Positions 21,653 through 29,691 of a DNA stretch of 34,671 nt are shown here, one piece after another. This DNA is from Pseudomonas sp. UBA5782. Lineage in GTDB: Bacteria; Pseudomonadota; Gammaproteobacteria; Pseudomonadales; Pseudomonadaceae. The notes under the pieces were generated by a model, which worked only from the letters and a program-made list of their open reading frames with translations, was not told the origin of the DNA and did not search any database. How positions within the stretch are numbered: position 1 is the stretch's first letter; each line of letters begins with the position of its first letter. The position numbers and the translations under genes were made by a program. The stretch lies in contig DIEE01000026.1 in NCBI GenBank assembly GCA_002418465.1, positions 3,405-38,075 on the forward strand, given 5' to 3'.

Positions 21653-23508
21653 GCTTCCACCGGCCCGGCGGGCCAGTCCTCGCCACCGCTGACGGCCGCC
21701 GCCGAGCGACCGCCGCGTTTGACTTCGTAGAGCGCCGAGTCGGCGGCCTGGTAGAGGCTGGCGAAGTTGGTCGCGTGGGGCGGGGAGAACGCCGTGCCGA
21801 TGCTCACCGTCACCCACAGGTGATAGCTGCCGTAGGCGACCGGCTGCGAGAGCTTCTTCAGCAGACGGTCGGCGATCATCTTCGAGTGGCTTTCCGCGTC
21901 CGGCCCGCAGATCAGCACGGCGAATTCGTCGCCACCCAGCCGCGCCACGCTGTCCAGGCCGCGCACGCTCTCGCGCAGGCGCGCGGCGATGGTGCGCAGC
22001 ATCAGGTCGCCGGCGTCGTGGCCGTGGCGGTCGTTGATCGGCTTGAAGTGATCGAGGTCGATCAGCATCAGGGCGAAGCTCTCGCCGCGGCGGATGGCGT
22101 TGGCCACCGCGTTGTCCACCCGTTCGATCAGATGGCGGCGGTTCGGCAGCTCGGTGAGCGGGTCGTGGAAGGCCGCCAGTTCGAGCTCCTGTTCACGCTG
22201 CGAGAGGCGCTGGTTGCTCGCCGCCAGTTCCGCGGTGCGCTGTTTCACCGCCCGTTGCAGCTCGGCGGCGCTGGCCTGGATCTGCGCCAGCCGCGCGGTC
22301 TTCTCGCGGTCGGCCTGTTCCAGGGCGACGGCCTTGTCCTGCTTGAGCATCTGGATGCGGTAGGCCAGGGCGAAGGAAAACAGGATCGACTCGGCCGCCA
22401 CCGCCAGCGGGAACACGTAGGCGTTCCAGGCCGAGGGCTGCACCACGCCGGTGGCGCGCAGCAGCAACAGGCCGACGCTGGCGAGGATCACTCCGTAGCC
22501 GCACAGGTAGAGCAGCGCCGGGAAGTAGCCCTGGCGACCGCGCACCAGCGCCGCCCAGAGCGCGGCGGGAATGCTGGTCAGCGACAGCGCGACGAACAGC
22601 CAGGCGCCGAAGCCGCGCCAGCCGAAACCGTCGAGGATCACCGCGAGCACGTAGAGCGCGCAGGACACATCCAGCAGGCGATGCGCCCAGCGCACGTGCT
22701 GGCGGGTCTGCAGCAGGCTCTGGGTGAAGCGGCAGGCGCCGAAGCCCCAGAGCGCCGGAATGCTGATGCGATCCAGCCAGAACGGCACCGGCGAATCCGG
22801 CCAGAGGTACTGGAAGCCGTGTCCAGTCATGCTGAGGATCATCAGCAGTGCGCCGGCGGTGGTTGTTACGTACCAGAAATAGGCGGCGTCGCGCAGGGTC
22901 AGGAAGATGAACAGGTTGTACAGCAGCAGCGCCAGGATGATCCCGTAGATCACCCCGAGGCAGAGGTTTTCCAGCGCGGCGAACTGGTCCAGATCCTCCA
23001 GCTGCCAGATTTTCAGCGGAAAGGAGTTGCCGGCCGGGTCGAAGGTGCGCAGGTAGAAGGTCAGCGGTTGCTCGCCCAGCGCCGGCAGGGCGAACAGCAT
23101 GCGCCGGTACGGATGGTCGCGGCCTTCGGCGAAGCTGACCTGTTCGCCGGACTGGCGCGCGTGCCAGCCGCCGTCCTCGCCCGGCAGGTACAGGCGCAGG
23201 TCGAGCAGCGTCACCGCGCCGACTTCCAGCCACCACAGCGCCGGGGCGTTCTCGCCGCGCTGCAGGCTGACCTTGATCCACCAAGGATTGCGGCTCTGGC
23301 CGACGCTGGCCCTGCCGTCGGCGGGGGTGAAGCGCGCCTGCACCGCCGGATCGGCGAGGTCGGCGATGCTCAACTGGTCGCCGACGTCCTCGAGCAATTC
23401 GATCTGCCCGTTCAGTGCTCGGCCGCTGTCAGCGGCGCCAAGCAGTACCGGCGCCGCCTGAGCCGCCGTCAGCGAAAAAAGGGCGAAGAGGAAGATCATT
23501 GCACGCAT
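21649..23508 (-). CDS. 7TM-DISM diguanylate cyclase (GGDEF), NicD-like
   Basis: This is a predicted inner-membrane enzyme making c-di-GMP from two GTP. The 619-aa protein has a signal peptide (MRAMIFLFALFSLTAAQA) and a periplasmic 7TMR-DISM extracellular domain (about 20-165, with NPWWIKVSLQRGE). Seven transmembrane helices follow (about 180-385), then a coiled coil (about 390-445) and the GGDEF domain (LGGDEFAVL). The inhibitory I-site RGLD lies five residues before GGDEF, so product inhibition is expected. The start at 23508 has AGGGAG upstream; an ATG at 23499 and longer forms are possible. In P. aeruginosa the gene at this position (PA4929, NicD) acts in nutrient-induced biofilm dispersion. 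Equivalence is inferred from architecture and synteny. Confidence 0.92.
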   Translation of the reverse strand: MRAMIFLFALFSLTAAQAAPVLLGAADSGRALNGQIELLEDVGDQLSIADLADPAVQARFTPADGRASVGQSRNPWWIKVSLQRGENAPALWWLEVGAVTLLDLRLYLPGEDGGWHARQSGEQVSFAEGRDHPYRRMLFALPALGEQPLTFYLRTFDPAGNSFPLKIWQLEDLDQFAALENLCLGVIYGIILALLLYNLFIFLTLRDAAYFWYVTTTAGALLMILSMTGHGFQYLWPDSPVPFWLDRISIPALWGFGACRFTQSLLQTRQHVRWAHRLLDVSCALYVLAVILDGFGWRGFGAWLFVALSLTSIPAALWAALVRGRQGYFPALLYLCGYGVILASVGLLLLRATGVVQPSAWNAYVFPLAVAAESILFSFALAYRIQMLKQDKAVALEQADREKTARLAQIQASAAELQRAVKQRTAELAASNQRLSQREQELELAAFHDPLTELPNRRHLIERVDNAVANAIRRGESFALMLIDLDHFKPINDRHGHDAGDLMLRTIAARLRESVRGLDSVARLGGDEFAVLICGPDAESHSKMIADRLLKKLSQPVAYGSYHLWVTVSIGTAFSPPHATNFASLYQAADSALYEVKRGGRSAAAVSGGEDWPAGPVEA

Positions 23509-23638
23509 CCAAGCGCTCCCTGGTAGCGGACGCCCCGGCGCGTCCCCGTCGGCTGTAGATAAGCACAACCCGTCGCCTGGCGACGTGCGCGTCGGTCGGG
23601 AAAGACCCTGCGGCGTGGTCGGACTTGTTCATTTTTTG

Positions 23639-23647
23639 TGCTATATT
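23639..23647 (+). promoter_or_regulatory. Extended -10 promoter candidate for ygiQ
   Basis: TGC-TATATT forms an extended -10 element 33 nt before the start codon, preceded by a T-run. No -35 hexamer of quality is found 16-18 nt upstream. The intergenic region between the divergent cyclase and radical SAM genes is about 170 nt. Confidence 0.5.
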
Positions 23648-23679
23648 CCGCGGCCGTGAAATTCAGCCGGTCCCTGACG

Positions 23680-25971
23680 ATGCAAGCCTCCAAGCCGTTG
23701 TTCGACTATCCCAAGTACTGGGCCGAGTGTTTCGGTCCCGCGCCCTTCCTGCCGATGAGTCGCCAGGAAATGGACCAGCTCGGCTGGGACAGTTGCGACA
23801 TCATCATCGTTACCGGTGATGCCTATGTCGATCACCCGTCCTTCGGCATGGCCATCATCGGACGCCTGCTGGAGTCACAAGGTTTCCGCGTCGGCATCAT
23901 TGCGCAGCCGGATTGGCAGTCGAAAGACGATTTCATGAAGCTCGGCGAGCCGAACCTGTTCTTCGGCGTCGCCGCCGGCAACATGGATTCGATGATCAAC
24001 CGCTACACCGCCGACAAGAAGATCCGTTCCGACGATGCCTATACACCCGGCGGCCTGGCGGGCAAGCGCCCGGACCGCGCCAGCCTGGTCTACAGCCAGC
24101 GCTGCAAGGAAGCGTATAAGCACGTACCGATCGTGCTCGGCGGCATCGAAGCCTCGTTGCGCCGCATCGCGCACTACGACTACTGGCAGGACAAGGTCCG
24201 TCATTCGATCCTGATCGACGCCTGCGCCGACATCCTGCTCTACGGCAACGCCGAGCGCGCGGTGGTGGAGATCGCCCAGCGCCTGTCGTTCGGGCAGAAG
24301 ATCGAGGACATCACCGACATCCGCGGCACCGCCTTCGTCCGCCGCGACACGCCCGCCGGCTGGTACGAGATCGACTCCACGCGCATCGACCGTCCGGGCA
24401 AGATCGACAAGATCATCAACCCCTACGTCAACACCCAGGACACCGCCGCCTGCGCCATCGAGCAGGAGAAAGGACCGCTCGAGGACCCCAACGAAGCCAA
24501 GGTCGTGCAGTTGCTGCCGAGCCCGAAGCTGACCCGTGACAAGACCGTGATCCGCCTGCCGTCCTTCGAGAAGGTGCGCAGCGATGCCGTGCTCTACGCC
24601 CACGCCAACCGCGTGCTGCACCTGGAAACCAACCCGGGCAACGCCCGCGCGCTGGTGCAGAAGCACGGCGAGGTGGACGTCTGGTTCAACCCGCCGCCCA
24701 TCCCGATGACCACCGAGGAAATGGACTACGTGTTCGGCATGCCCTACGCGCGCATTCCGCACCCGGCGTACGGCAAGGAGAAGATCCCGGCCTACGACAT
24801 GATCCGTTTCTCGGTGAACATCATGCGCGGCTGCTTCGGCGGCTGTACCTTCTGTTCGATCACCGAGCACGAGGGGCGGATCATCCAGAACCGCTCGGAA
24901 GAATCGATCATTCGTGAGATCGAGGAAATCCGCGACAAGGTGCCGGGCTTCACCGGGGTAATTTCCGACCTCGGCGGGCCGACCGCGAACATGTACCGCA
25001 TCGCCTGCAAGAGCCCGGAGATCGAATCCGCCTGCCGCAAGCCGTCCTGCGTGTTCCCCGGCATCTGCCCGAACCTGAACACCGACCACTCCTCGCTGAT
25101 CCAGCTGTACCGCAGCGCCCGTGCGCTACCGGGAGTGAAGAAGATCCTGATCGCCTCCGGCCTGCGCTACGACCTCGCCGTGGAGTCGCCGGAGTACGTC
25201 AAGGAGCTGGTCACCCACCACGTCGGTGGCTATTTGAAGATCGCCCCGGAACACACCGAGGAAGGTCCGCTCAACCAGATGATGAAGCCGGGCATTGGCA
25301 GCTATGACAAGTTCAAGCGGATGTTCGAGCGCTACTCCAAGGAAGCCGGCAAAGAGCAGTACCTGATTCCATACTTCATCGCCGCGCACCCGGGCACCAC
25401 CGACGAGGACATGATGAACCTTGCGCTGTGGCTCAAGGGCAACGGCTTCCGCGCCGACCAGGTGCAGGCGTTCTACCCCTCGCCGATGGCCACCGCCACG
25501 GCCATGTACCACTCGGGCAAGAACCCGCTGCGCAAGGTCACCTACAAGAGCGACGGCGTGACCATCGTCAAGAGCGAGGAGCAGCGTCGCCTGCACAAGG
25601 CCTTCCTGCGCTACCACGATCCGAAGGGCTGGCCGATGCTGCGCGAAGCGCTGACCCGCATGGGCCGCGCCGACCTGATCGGGCCGGGCAAGCACCAGCT
25701 GATCCCGCTGCACCAGCCGGCCACCGACAGCTACCAGAGCGCACGGCGGAAGAACTCCACGCCGGCCGGCAGCCACAAGGTGGCCAAGGAACAGAAGATC
25801 CTCACCCAGCACACCGGCCTGCCACCGCGTGGCAGCGACGGCAGCAAGCCGTGGGACAAGCGCGAGGAGGCCAAGGCGGCGGCCCAGGCGCGGCGTCAGT
25901 CGGATCGCGCCGGCGCTGCGCCCGCCAAGGGCAAGGGCAAGAAGCCGGCGCGCCCGGTGGCGCCGCGCTGA
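23680..25971 (+). CDS. YgiQ-family radical SAM protein
   Basis: This 763-aa radical SAM protein belongs to the YgiQ (UPF0313) family, whose reaction is unknown. The N-terminal part resembles a B12-binding-like Rossmann region (CDIIIVTGDAYVDHPSFGMAIIG). The radical SAM core has the cluster motif C385-x3-C389-x2-C392 (MRGCFGGCTFCSI), followed by ITEHEGRIIQNRSEESI. ISDLGGPTANMYRI, GGYLKIAPEHTEEGPLNQMMKP and QAFYPSPMATATAMYHSG also match the family. The last about 85 residues are a basic, low-complexity tail (Lys/Ala/Arg-rich). The ATG at 23680 has a weak ribosome site; M at 23638 would add 14 residues overlapping the -10 element and is rejected. It is monocistronic and divergent from the cyclase. 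Confidence 0.93.
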   Translation: MQASKPLFDYPKYWAECFGPAPFLPMSRQEMDQLGWDSCDIIIVTGDAYVDHPSFGMAIIGRLLESQGFRVGIIAQPDWQSKDDFMKLGEPNLFFGVAAGNMDSMINRYTADKKIRSDDAYTPGGLAGKRPDRASLVYSQRCKEAYKHVPIVLGGIEASLRRIAHYDYWQDKVRHSILIDACADILLYGNAERAVVEIAQRLSFGQKIEDITDIRGTAFVRRDTPAGWYEIDSTRIDRPGKIDKIINPYVNTQDTAACAIEQEKGPLEDPNEAKVVQLLPSPKLTRDKTVIRLPSFEKVRSDAVLYAHANRVLHLETNPGNARALVQKHGEVDVWFNPPPIPMTTEEMDYVFGMPYARIPHPAYGKEKIPAYDMIRFSVNIMRGCFGGCTFCSITEHEGRIIQNRSEESIIREIEEIRDKVPGFTGVISDLGGPTANMYRIACKSPEIESACRKPSCVFPGICPNLNTDHSSLIQLYRSARALPGVKKILIASGLRYDLAVESPEYVKELVTHHVGGYLKIAPEHTEEGPLNQMMKPGIGSYDKFKRMFERYSKEAGKEQYLIPYFIAAHPGTTDEDMMNLALWLKGNGFRADQVQAFYPSPMATATAMYHSGKNPLRKVTYKSDGVTIVKSEEQRRLHKAFLRYHDPKGWPMLREALTRMGRADLIGPGKHQLIPLHQPATDSYQSARRKNSTPAGSHKVAKEQKILTQHTGLPPRGSDGSKPWDKREEAKAAAQARRQSDRAGAAPAKGKGKKPARPVAPR

Positions 25972-26012
25972 GGCGAGCGGGGCATAGCGCTTCGTTCGCA
26001 GCGCGCGCCCCG

Positions 26013-26035
26013 GGCCGATCCTGCGGGCATCGGCC
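26013..26035. repeat. Hairpin in the ygiQ to transglutaminase intergenic region
   Basis: GGCCGAT / ATCGGCC is a perfect 7-bp stem with a 9-nt loop, followed by ATTCTT. It may be a weak terminator for ygiQ. The rest of this 332-nt non-coding stretch (25972-26303) contains no gene or clear promoter that I can identify. Confidence 0.5.
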
Positions 26036-26303
26036 ATTCTTCGGCTTTCCTGCCGATCCCCCGGCATTCCTCTCCTTCGTCGAAGTGCGGCAGGCCTCTC
26101 GTGTATGCGCGAACCGGGCCTGTCGGCATGCCAGCTTGCCGCAGGGCGGTCGATGCCCCATCCTTGACCGTGTCGCGCATGCGCCGGCGGCCCGTGCTCT
26201 GTCATGGTGCCGGCGGGCGTAGACCGCTCCCTGCTCTGGCCCGATTGGCTGGCATGGGTCTTGCGCGTCGCTAGTCATCGCCCAGGACCGCAGGAGGCTC
26301 GTC

Positions 26304-29300
26304 GTGTCGATTCATGTCGCGTTGCACCACGTCACCCATTATCGCTACGACCGCCTGGTCGAGCTCGGCGCCCAGATCGTGCGCCTGCGCCCGGCGCCCC
26401 ACAGCCGCACGCGCATCCTCTCCTATTCGCTGAAAGTCCTGCCCGAGAAGCACTTCATCAACTGGCAGCAGGACCCTCAGGGCAACTACCTGGCGCGCCT
26501 GGTGTTCCCCGAGAAGACCCGCGAATTCAAGGTCGAGGTCGACCTGGTCGCCGAGATGGCGGTGTTCAACCCCTTCGACTTCTTCCTCGAGCCCTACGCC
26601 GAGAAGATCCCCTTCGCCTACACCGGCGAGGAGAAGCGCGAGCTGGCGCCTTACCTGGTGCAGCTGCCGCTGACGCCGAAGTTCGAGGCTTACCTCGCCG
26701 GCATCGACCGCACCGCCAAGCCCAGCGTTGATTTCCTCGTGGCGCTCAACCAGCGCCTGTCGCAGGACATCCGCTACCTGATCCGCATGGAACCTGGCGT
26801 GCAGACGCCCGAGGAAACCCTGGTCAGCGCCGCCGGCTCCTGCCGCGACTCGGCCTGGCTGCTGGTGCAGCTGCTGCGCCACCTGGGCCTGGCCGCGCGC
26901 TTCGTTTCCGGCTACCTGATCCAGCTCACCGCCGACGTCAAGTCCCTCGACGGGCCGAGCGGCACCGATGTCGACTTCACCGACCTGCACGCCTGGTGCG
27001 AGGTCTACCTGCCCGGCGCCGGCTGGATCGGCCTGGACGCCACCAGCGGCCTGTTCGCCGGCGAAGGCCACATCCCGCTGGCCTGCAGCCCCGAGCCGTC
27101 GTCCGCCGCGCCGATCAGCGGCGCGGTGGAGAAATCCGAGGTCGAGTTCAGCCACGACATGCGCATCGAGCGCATCTGGGAAGCGCCGCGCGTCACCAAG
27201 CCCTACAGCGACGAGCAGTGGCAGGCGATCGACCGCCTCGGTCGCAAGATCGACGCCGACCTCAAGCGCGACGACGTGCGCCTGACCATGGGCGGCGAAC
27301 CGACCTTCGTCGCCCTCGACTACCCCGACGATGCCGAGTGGAACACCGCCGCGCTCGGGCCGAACAAGCGGCGCCTGGCCGCCGAGCTGTTCCACCGCCT
27401 GCGCGAGCACTACGCGCCGGAGGCGCTGGTGCACTTCGGCCAGGGCAAGTGGTACCCCGGCGAGCAACTGCCGCGCTGGTCGCTGAACTGCTTCTGGCGC
27501 CGCGACGGCGAGCCGATCTGGCAGGACCCGGCGCTCTACGCCGACGAAACCCGCTACTACGGCGCCGACGCACGCCTCGCCGCGCGCTTCCTCAGCACCC
27601 TGGCCGGGCACCTCGGGCTGTCCGGCGAGCACGTTTTCCCGGCCTTCGAGGACTGGCTCTACTACCTCTGGCGCGAGCGCAAGCTGCCGCTCAACGTCAC
27701 TCCGGAAGACTCGCGCCTGGCCGATGCGCAGGAGCGCGAACGCCTGCGCAAGGTGTTCTGCCGCGGCGTCGGCGAAGTCGTCGGCCACGTTTTCCCGCTG
27801 GCGCGCAGCGAGAACGAGAAGGACTGGATCAGCGGTTCCTGGTTCCTGCGTGACGAGCACTGCCGATTGATTCCCGGCGACTCGGCGATGGGCTACCGCC
27901 TGCCGCTGGATTCGCAACCCTGGGTGCGCGAGGCCGACTACCCCTTCGTGCGCCCGCGCGACCCCAACCAGTTCTTCACCGAACTGCCGCCGCGCCTGGA
28001 AATCCAGGGCCGGGTGAAGACCCCGCTGTTCCCGCAGAAAGCCGCCAAGTCCGAGGACCCGACGCCGCCGCCGAAGCTCAACGAGTCTGCCCACCAGATC
28101 GTCCGCACCGCGCTCTGCGCCGAGCCGCGCGATGGCCGGCTGTACCTGTTCATGCCGCCGCTGGAGCGCCTGGAGGATTACCTCGAACTGGTCGCGGCGA
28201 TCGAGACCACCGCCCGCGAGCTGCGCTGCCCGATCCTCATGGAAGGCTACGAGCCACCCAGCGACCCGCGCCTGACCAACTTCCGCGTCACTCCCGATCC
28301 TGGCGTGATCGAGGTGAACATCCAGCCCTCGGCGAACTGGGAAGAACTGGCCGAGCGCACCGAGTTCCTCTACGAAGCGGCGCGGCAGACGCGCCTGACC
28401 AGCGAGAAATTCATGGTCGACGGTCGCCACACCGGCACCGGCGGCGGCAACCACTTCGTCCTCGGCGGCGCGACCCCGGCGGACTCGCCGTTCCTCCGCC
28501 GCCCGGACCTGCTGCGCAGCCTGATCAGCTACTGGCACAACCACCCGTCGCTGTCGTACCTGTTCTCCGGCCTGTTCATCGGCCCGACCTCGCAGGCGCC
28601 GCGGGTCGACGAGGCGCGCAACGACTCGCTCTACGAGCTGGAAATCGCCTTCGCGCAGATGCCCGAGCCGGGTGCCGAATGCCCGCCGTGGCTGGTCGAC
28701 CGCCTGTTGCGCAACCTGCTGGTGGACGTCACCGGCAACACCCACCGCTCCGAGTTCTGCATCGACAAGCTGTACTCGCCGGACGGCGCCACCGGGCGCC
28801 TCGGCCTGCTCGAACTGCGGGCCTTCGAGATGCCGCCGCATGCGCGCATGAGCCTGACCCAGCAACTGCTGCTGCGCGCCCTGGTGGCGCGCTTCTGGAA
28901 CGAACCCTACGCGCCGCTGCGCCTGGCGCGCTGGGGTACCGAGCTGCACGACCGCTTCCTGCTGCCGCATTTCGTCGAGCAGGATTTCGCCGACGTGATC
29001 GCCGAGCTGAACCAGGCCGGCTACCCGCTGCGCAGCGAATGGTTCGCCGCGCACTTCGAGTTCCGTTTCCCGCGTTACGGCGACTATGTGGTGCAGGGCA
29101 TCGACCTGGAGCTGCGCCAGGGCCTGGAGCCTTGGCACGTGCTCGGCGAGGAGGGCGCGGTGGGCGGTACGGTGCGCTACGTCGACTCGTCGCTGGAGCG
29201 CATGCAGGTCAAGCTCAACGGGCTGGCGCCGGATCGCTACATCCTCACCTGCAACGGCGCCGCGGTGCCGTTGCGCGCCACCGGCAAGGTCGGCGAGTTC

Positions 29301-29606
29301 GTCGGTGGCGTGCGTTATCGCGCCTGGCAGCCGTACAACAGCCTGCACCCGACCATCCCGGTACACGCGCCGCTGGTCTTCGATCTCTTCGATACCTGGA
29401 TGCAGCGCTCGCTGGGCGGTTGCCAGTATCATGTCGCCCATCCTGGCGGGCGTAACTACGAGACCCTGCCGGTCAACTCCAACGAAGCCGAGAGCCGGCG
29501 CCTGGCGCGTTTCTTCCGCTTCGGCCACAGCCCGGGCAAGCTGGCGCCACCGCGCCCGATTGTTTCGGACGAGTTGCCGATGACCCTGGACCTGCGTCGC
29601 GTGTGA
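26304..29606 (+). CDS. Large transglutaminase-like protein with DUF2126 domain
   Basis: This 1100-aa cytoplasmic protein joins a bacterial transglutaminase-like N-terminal domain (about 1-95), a transglutaminase/protease core (about 140-265) and a long DUF2126 region (about 290-1095). The catalytic triad appears intact: Cys180 in AAGSCRDSAW, His229 in DLHAWCEVY and Asp245 in GWIGLDATSG. DUF2126 contains conserved blocks such as LTMGGEPTFV, HFGQGKWYPGEQLPRWSLNC, DGRHTGTGGGNHFVLGGAT and the C-terminal GGRNYETLPVNSNEAE. Start is GTG with CAGGAGG upstream. It heads a three-gene cluster with an ATP-grasp/alpha-E fusion and a second transglutaminase. Families of this set are predicted to make or cleave amide or isopeptide bonds; the substrate is unknown. 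Confidence 0.93.
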   Translation: MSIHVALHHVTHYRYDRLVELGAQIVRLRPAPHSRTRILSYSLKVLPEKHFINWQQDPQGNYLARLVFPEKTREFKVEVDLVAEMAVFNPFDFFLEPYAEKIPFAYTGEEKRELAPYLVQLPLTPKFEAYLAGIDRTAKPSVDFLVALNQRLSQDIRYLIRMEPGVQTPEETLVSAAGSCRDSAWLLVQLLRHLGLAARFVSGYLIQLTADVKSLDGPSGTDVDFTDLHAWCEVYLPGAGWIGLDATSGLFAGEGHIPLACSPEPSSAAPISGAVEKSEVEFSHDMRIERIWEAPRVTKPYSDEQWQAIDRLGRKIDADLKRDDVRLTMGGEPTFVALDYPDDAEWNTAALGPNKRRLAAELFHRLREHYAPEALVHFGQGKWYPGEQLPRWSLNCFWRRDGEPIWQDPALYADETRYYGADARLAARFLSTLAGHLGLSGEHVFPAFEDWLYYLWRERKLPLNVTPEDSRLADAQERERLRKVFCRGVGEVVGHVFPLARSENEKDWISGSWFLRDEHCRLIPGDSAMGYRLPLDSQPWVREADYPFVRPRDPNQFFTELPPRLEIQGRVKTPLFPQKAAKSEDPTPPPKLNESAHQIVRTALCAEPRDGRLYLFMPPLERLEDYLELVAAIETTARELRCPILMEGYEPPSDPRLTNFRVTPDPGVIEVNIQPSANWEELAERTEFLYEAARQTRLTSEKFMVDGRHTGTGGGNHFVLGGATPADSPFLRRPDLLRSLISYWHNHPSLSYLFSGLFIGPTSQAPRVDEARNDSLYELEIAFAQMPEPGAECPPWLVDRLLRNLLVDVTGNTHRSEFCIDKLYSPDGATGRLGLLELRAFEMPPHARMSLTQQLLLRALVARFWNEPYAPLRLARWGTELHDRFLLPHFVEQDFADVIAELNQAGYPLRSEWFAAHFEFRFPRYGDYVVQGIDLELRQGLEPWHVLGEEGAVGGTVRYVDSSLERMQVKLNGLAPDRYILTCNGAAVPLRATGKVGEFVGGVRYRAWQPYNSLHPTIPVHAPLVFDLFDTWMQRSLGGCQYHVAHPGGRNYETLPVNSNEAESRRLARFFRFGHSPGKLAPPRPIVSDELPMTLDLRRV

Positions 29607-29691
29607 ACCAGAGCCGCGCCGCGCAGGTTCAGCTGCGGGATTCGAGCGCGGCCATGATCGGCCCTGATTAAAACTGTCTATCGAGCTCCTG

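Noticed and set aside
21475..23526. A 683-codon + strand open frame overlapping the alr end and the diguanylate cyclase
   Set aside because: The minus strand encodes a full signal peptide, seven-helix region and GGDEF domain with I-site. The + frame has low-complexity Gln/Arg/Val sequence and no motif.
26271..29528. A 1085-codon open frame on the minus strand, opposite the transglutaminase/DUF2126 gene
   Set aside because: It mirrors a gene with intact catalytic motifs. GC-rich third codon positions suppress stops in the antisense frame, and its composition (Val/Gln/Arg/Ala/His-rich) resembles no protein family.
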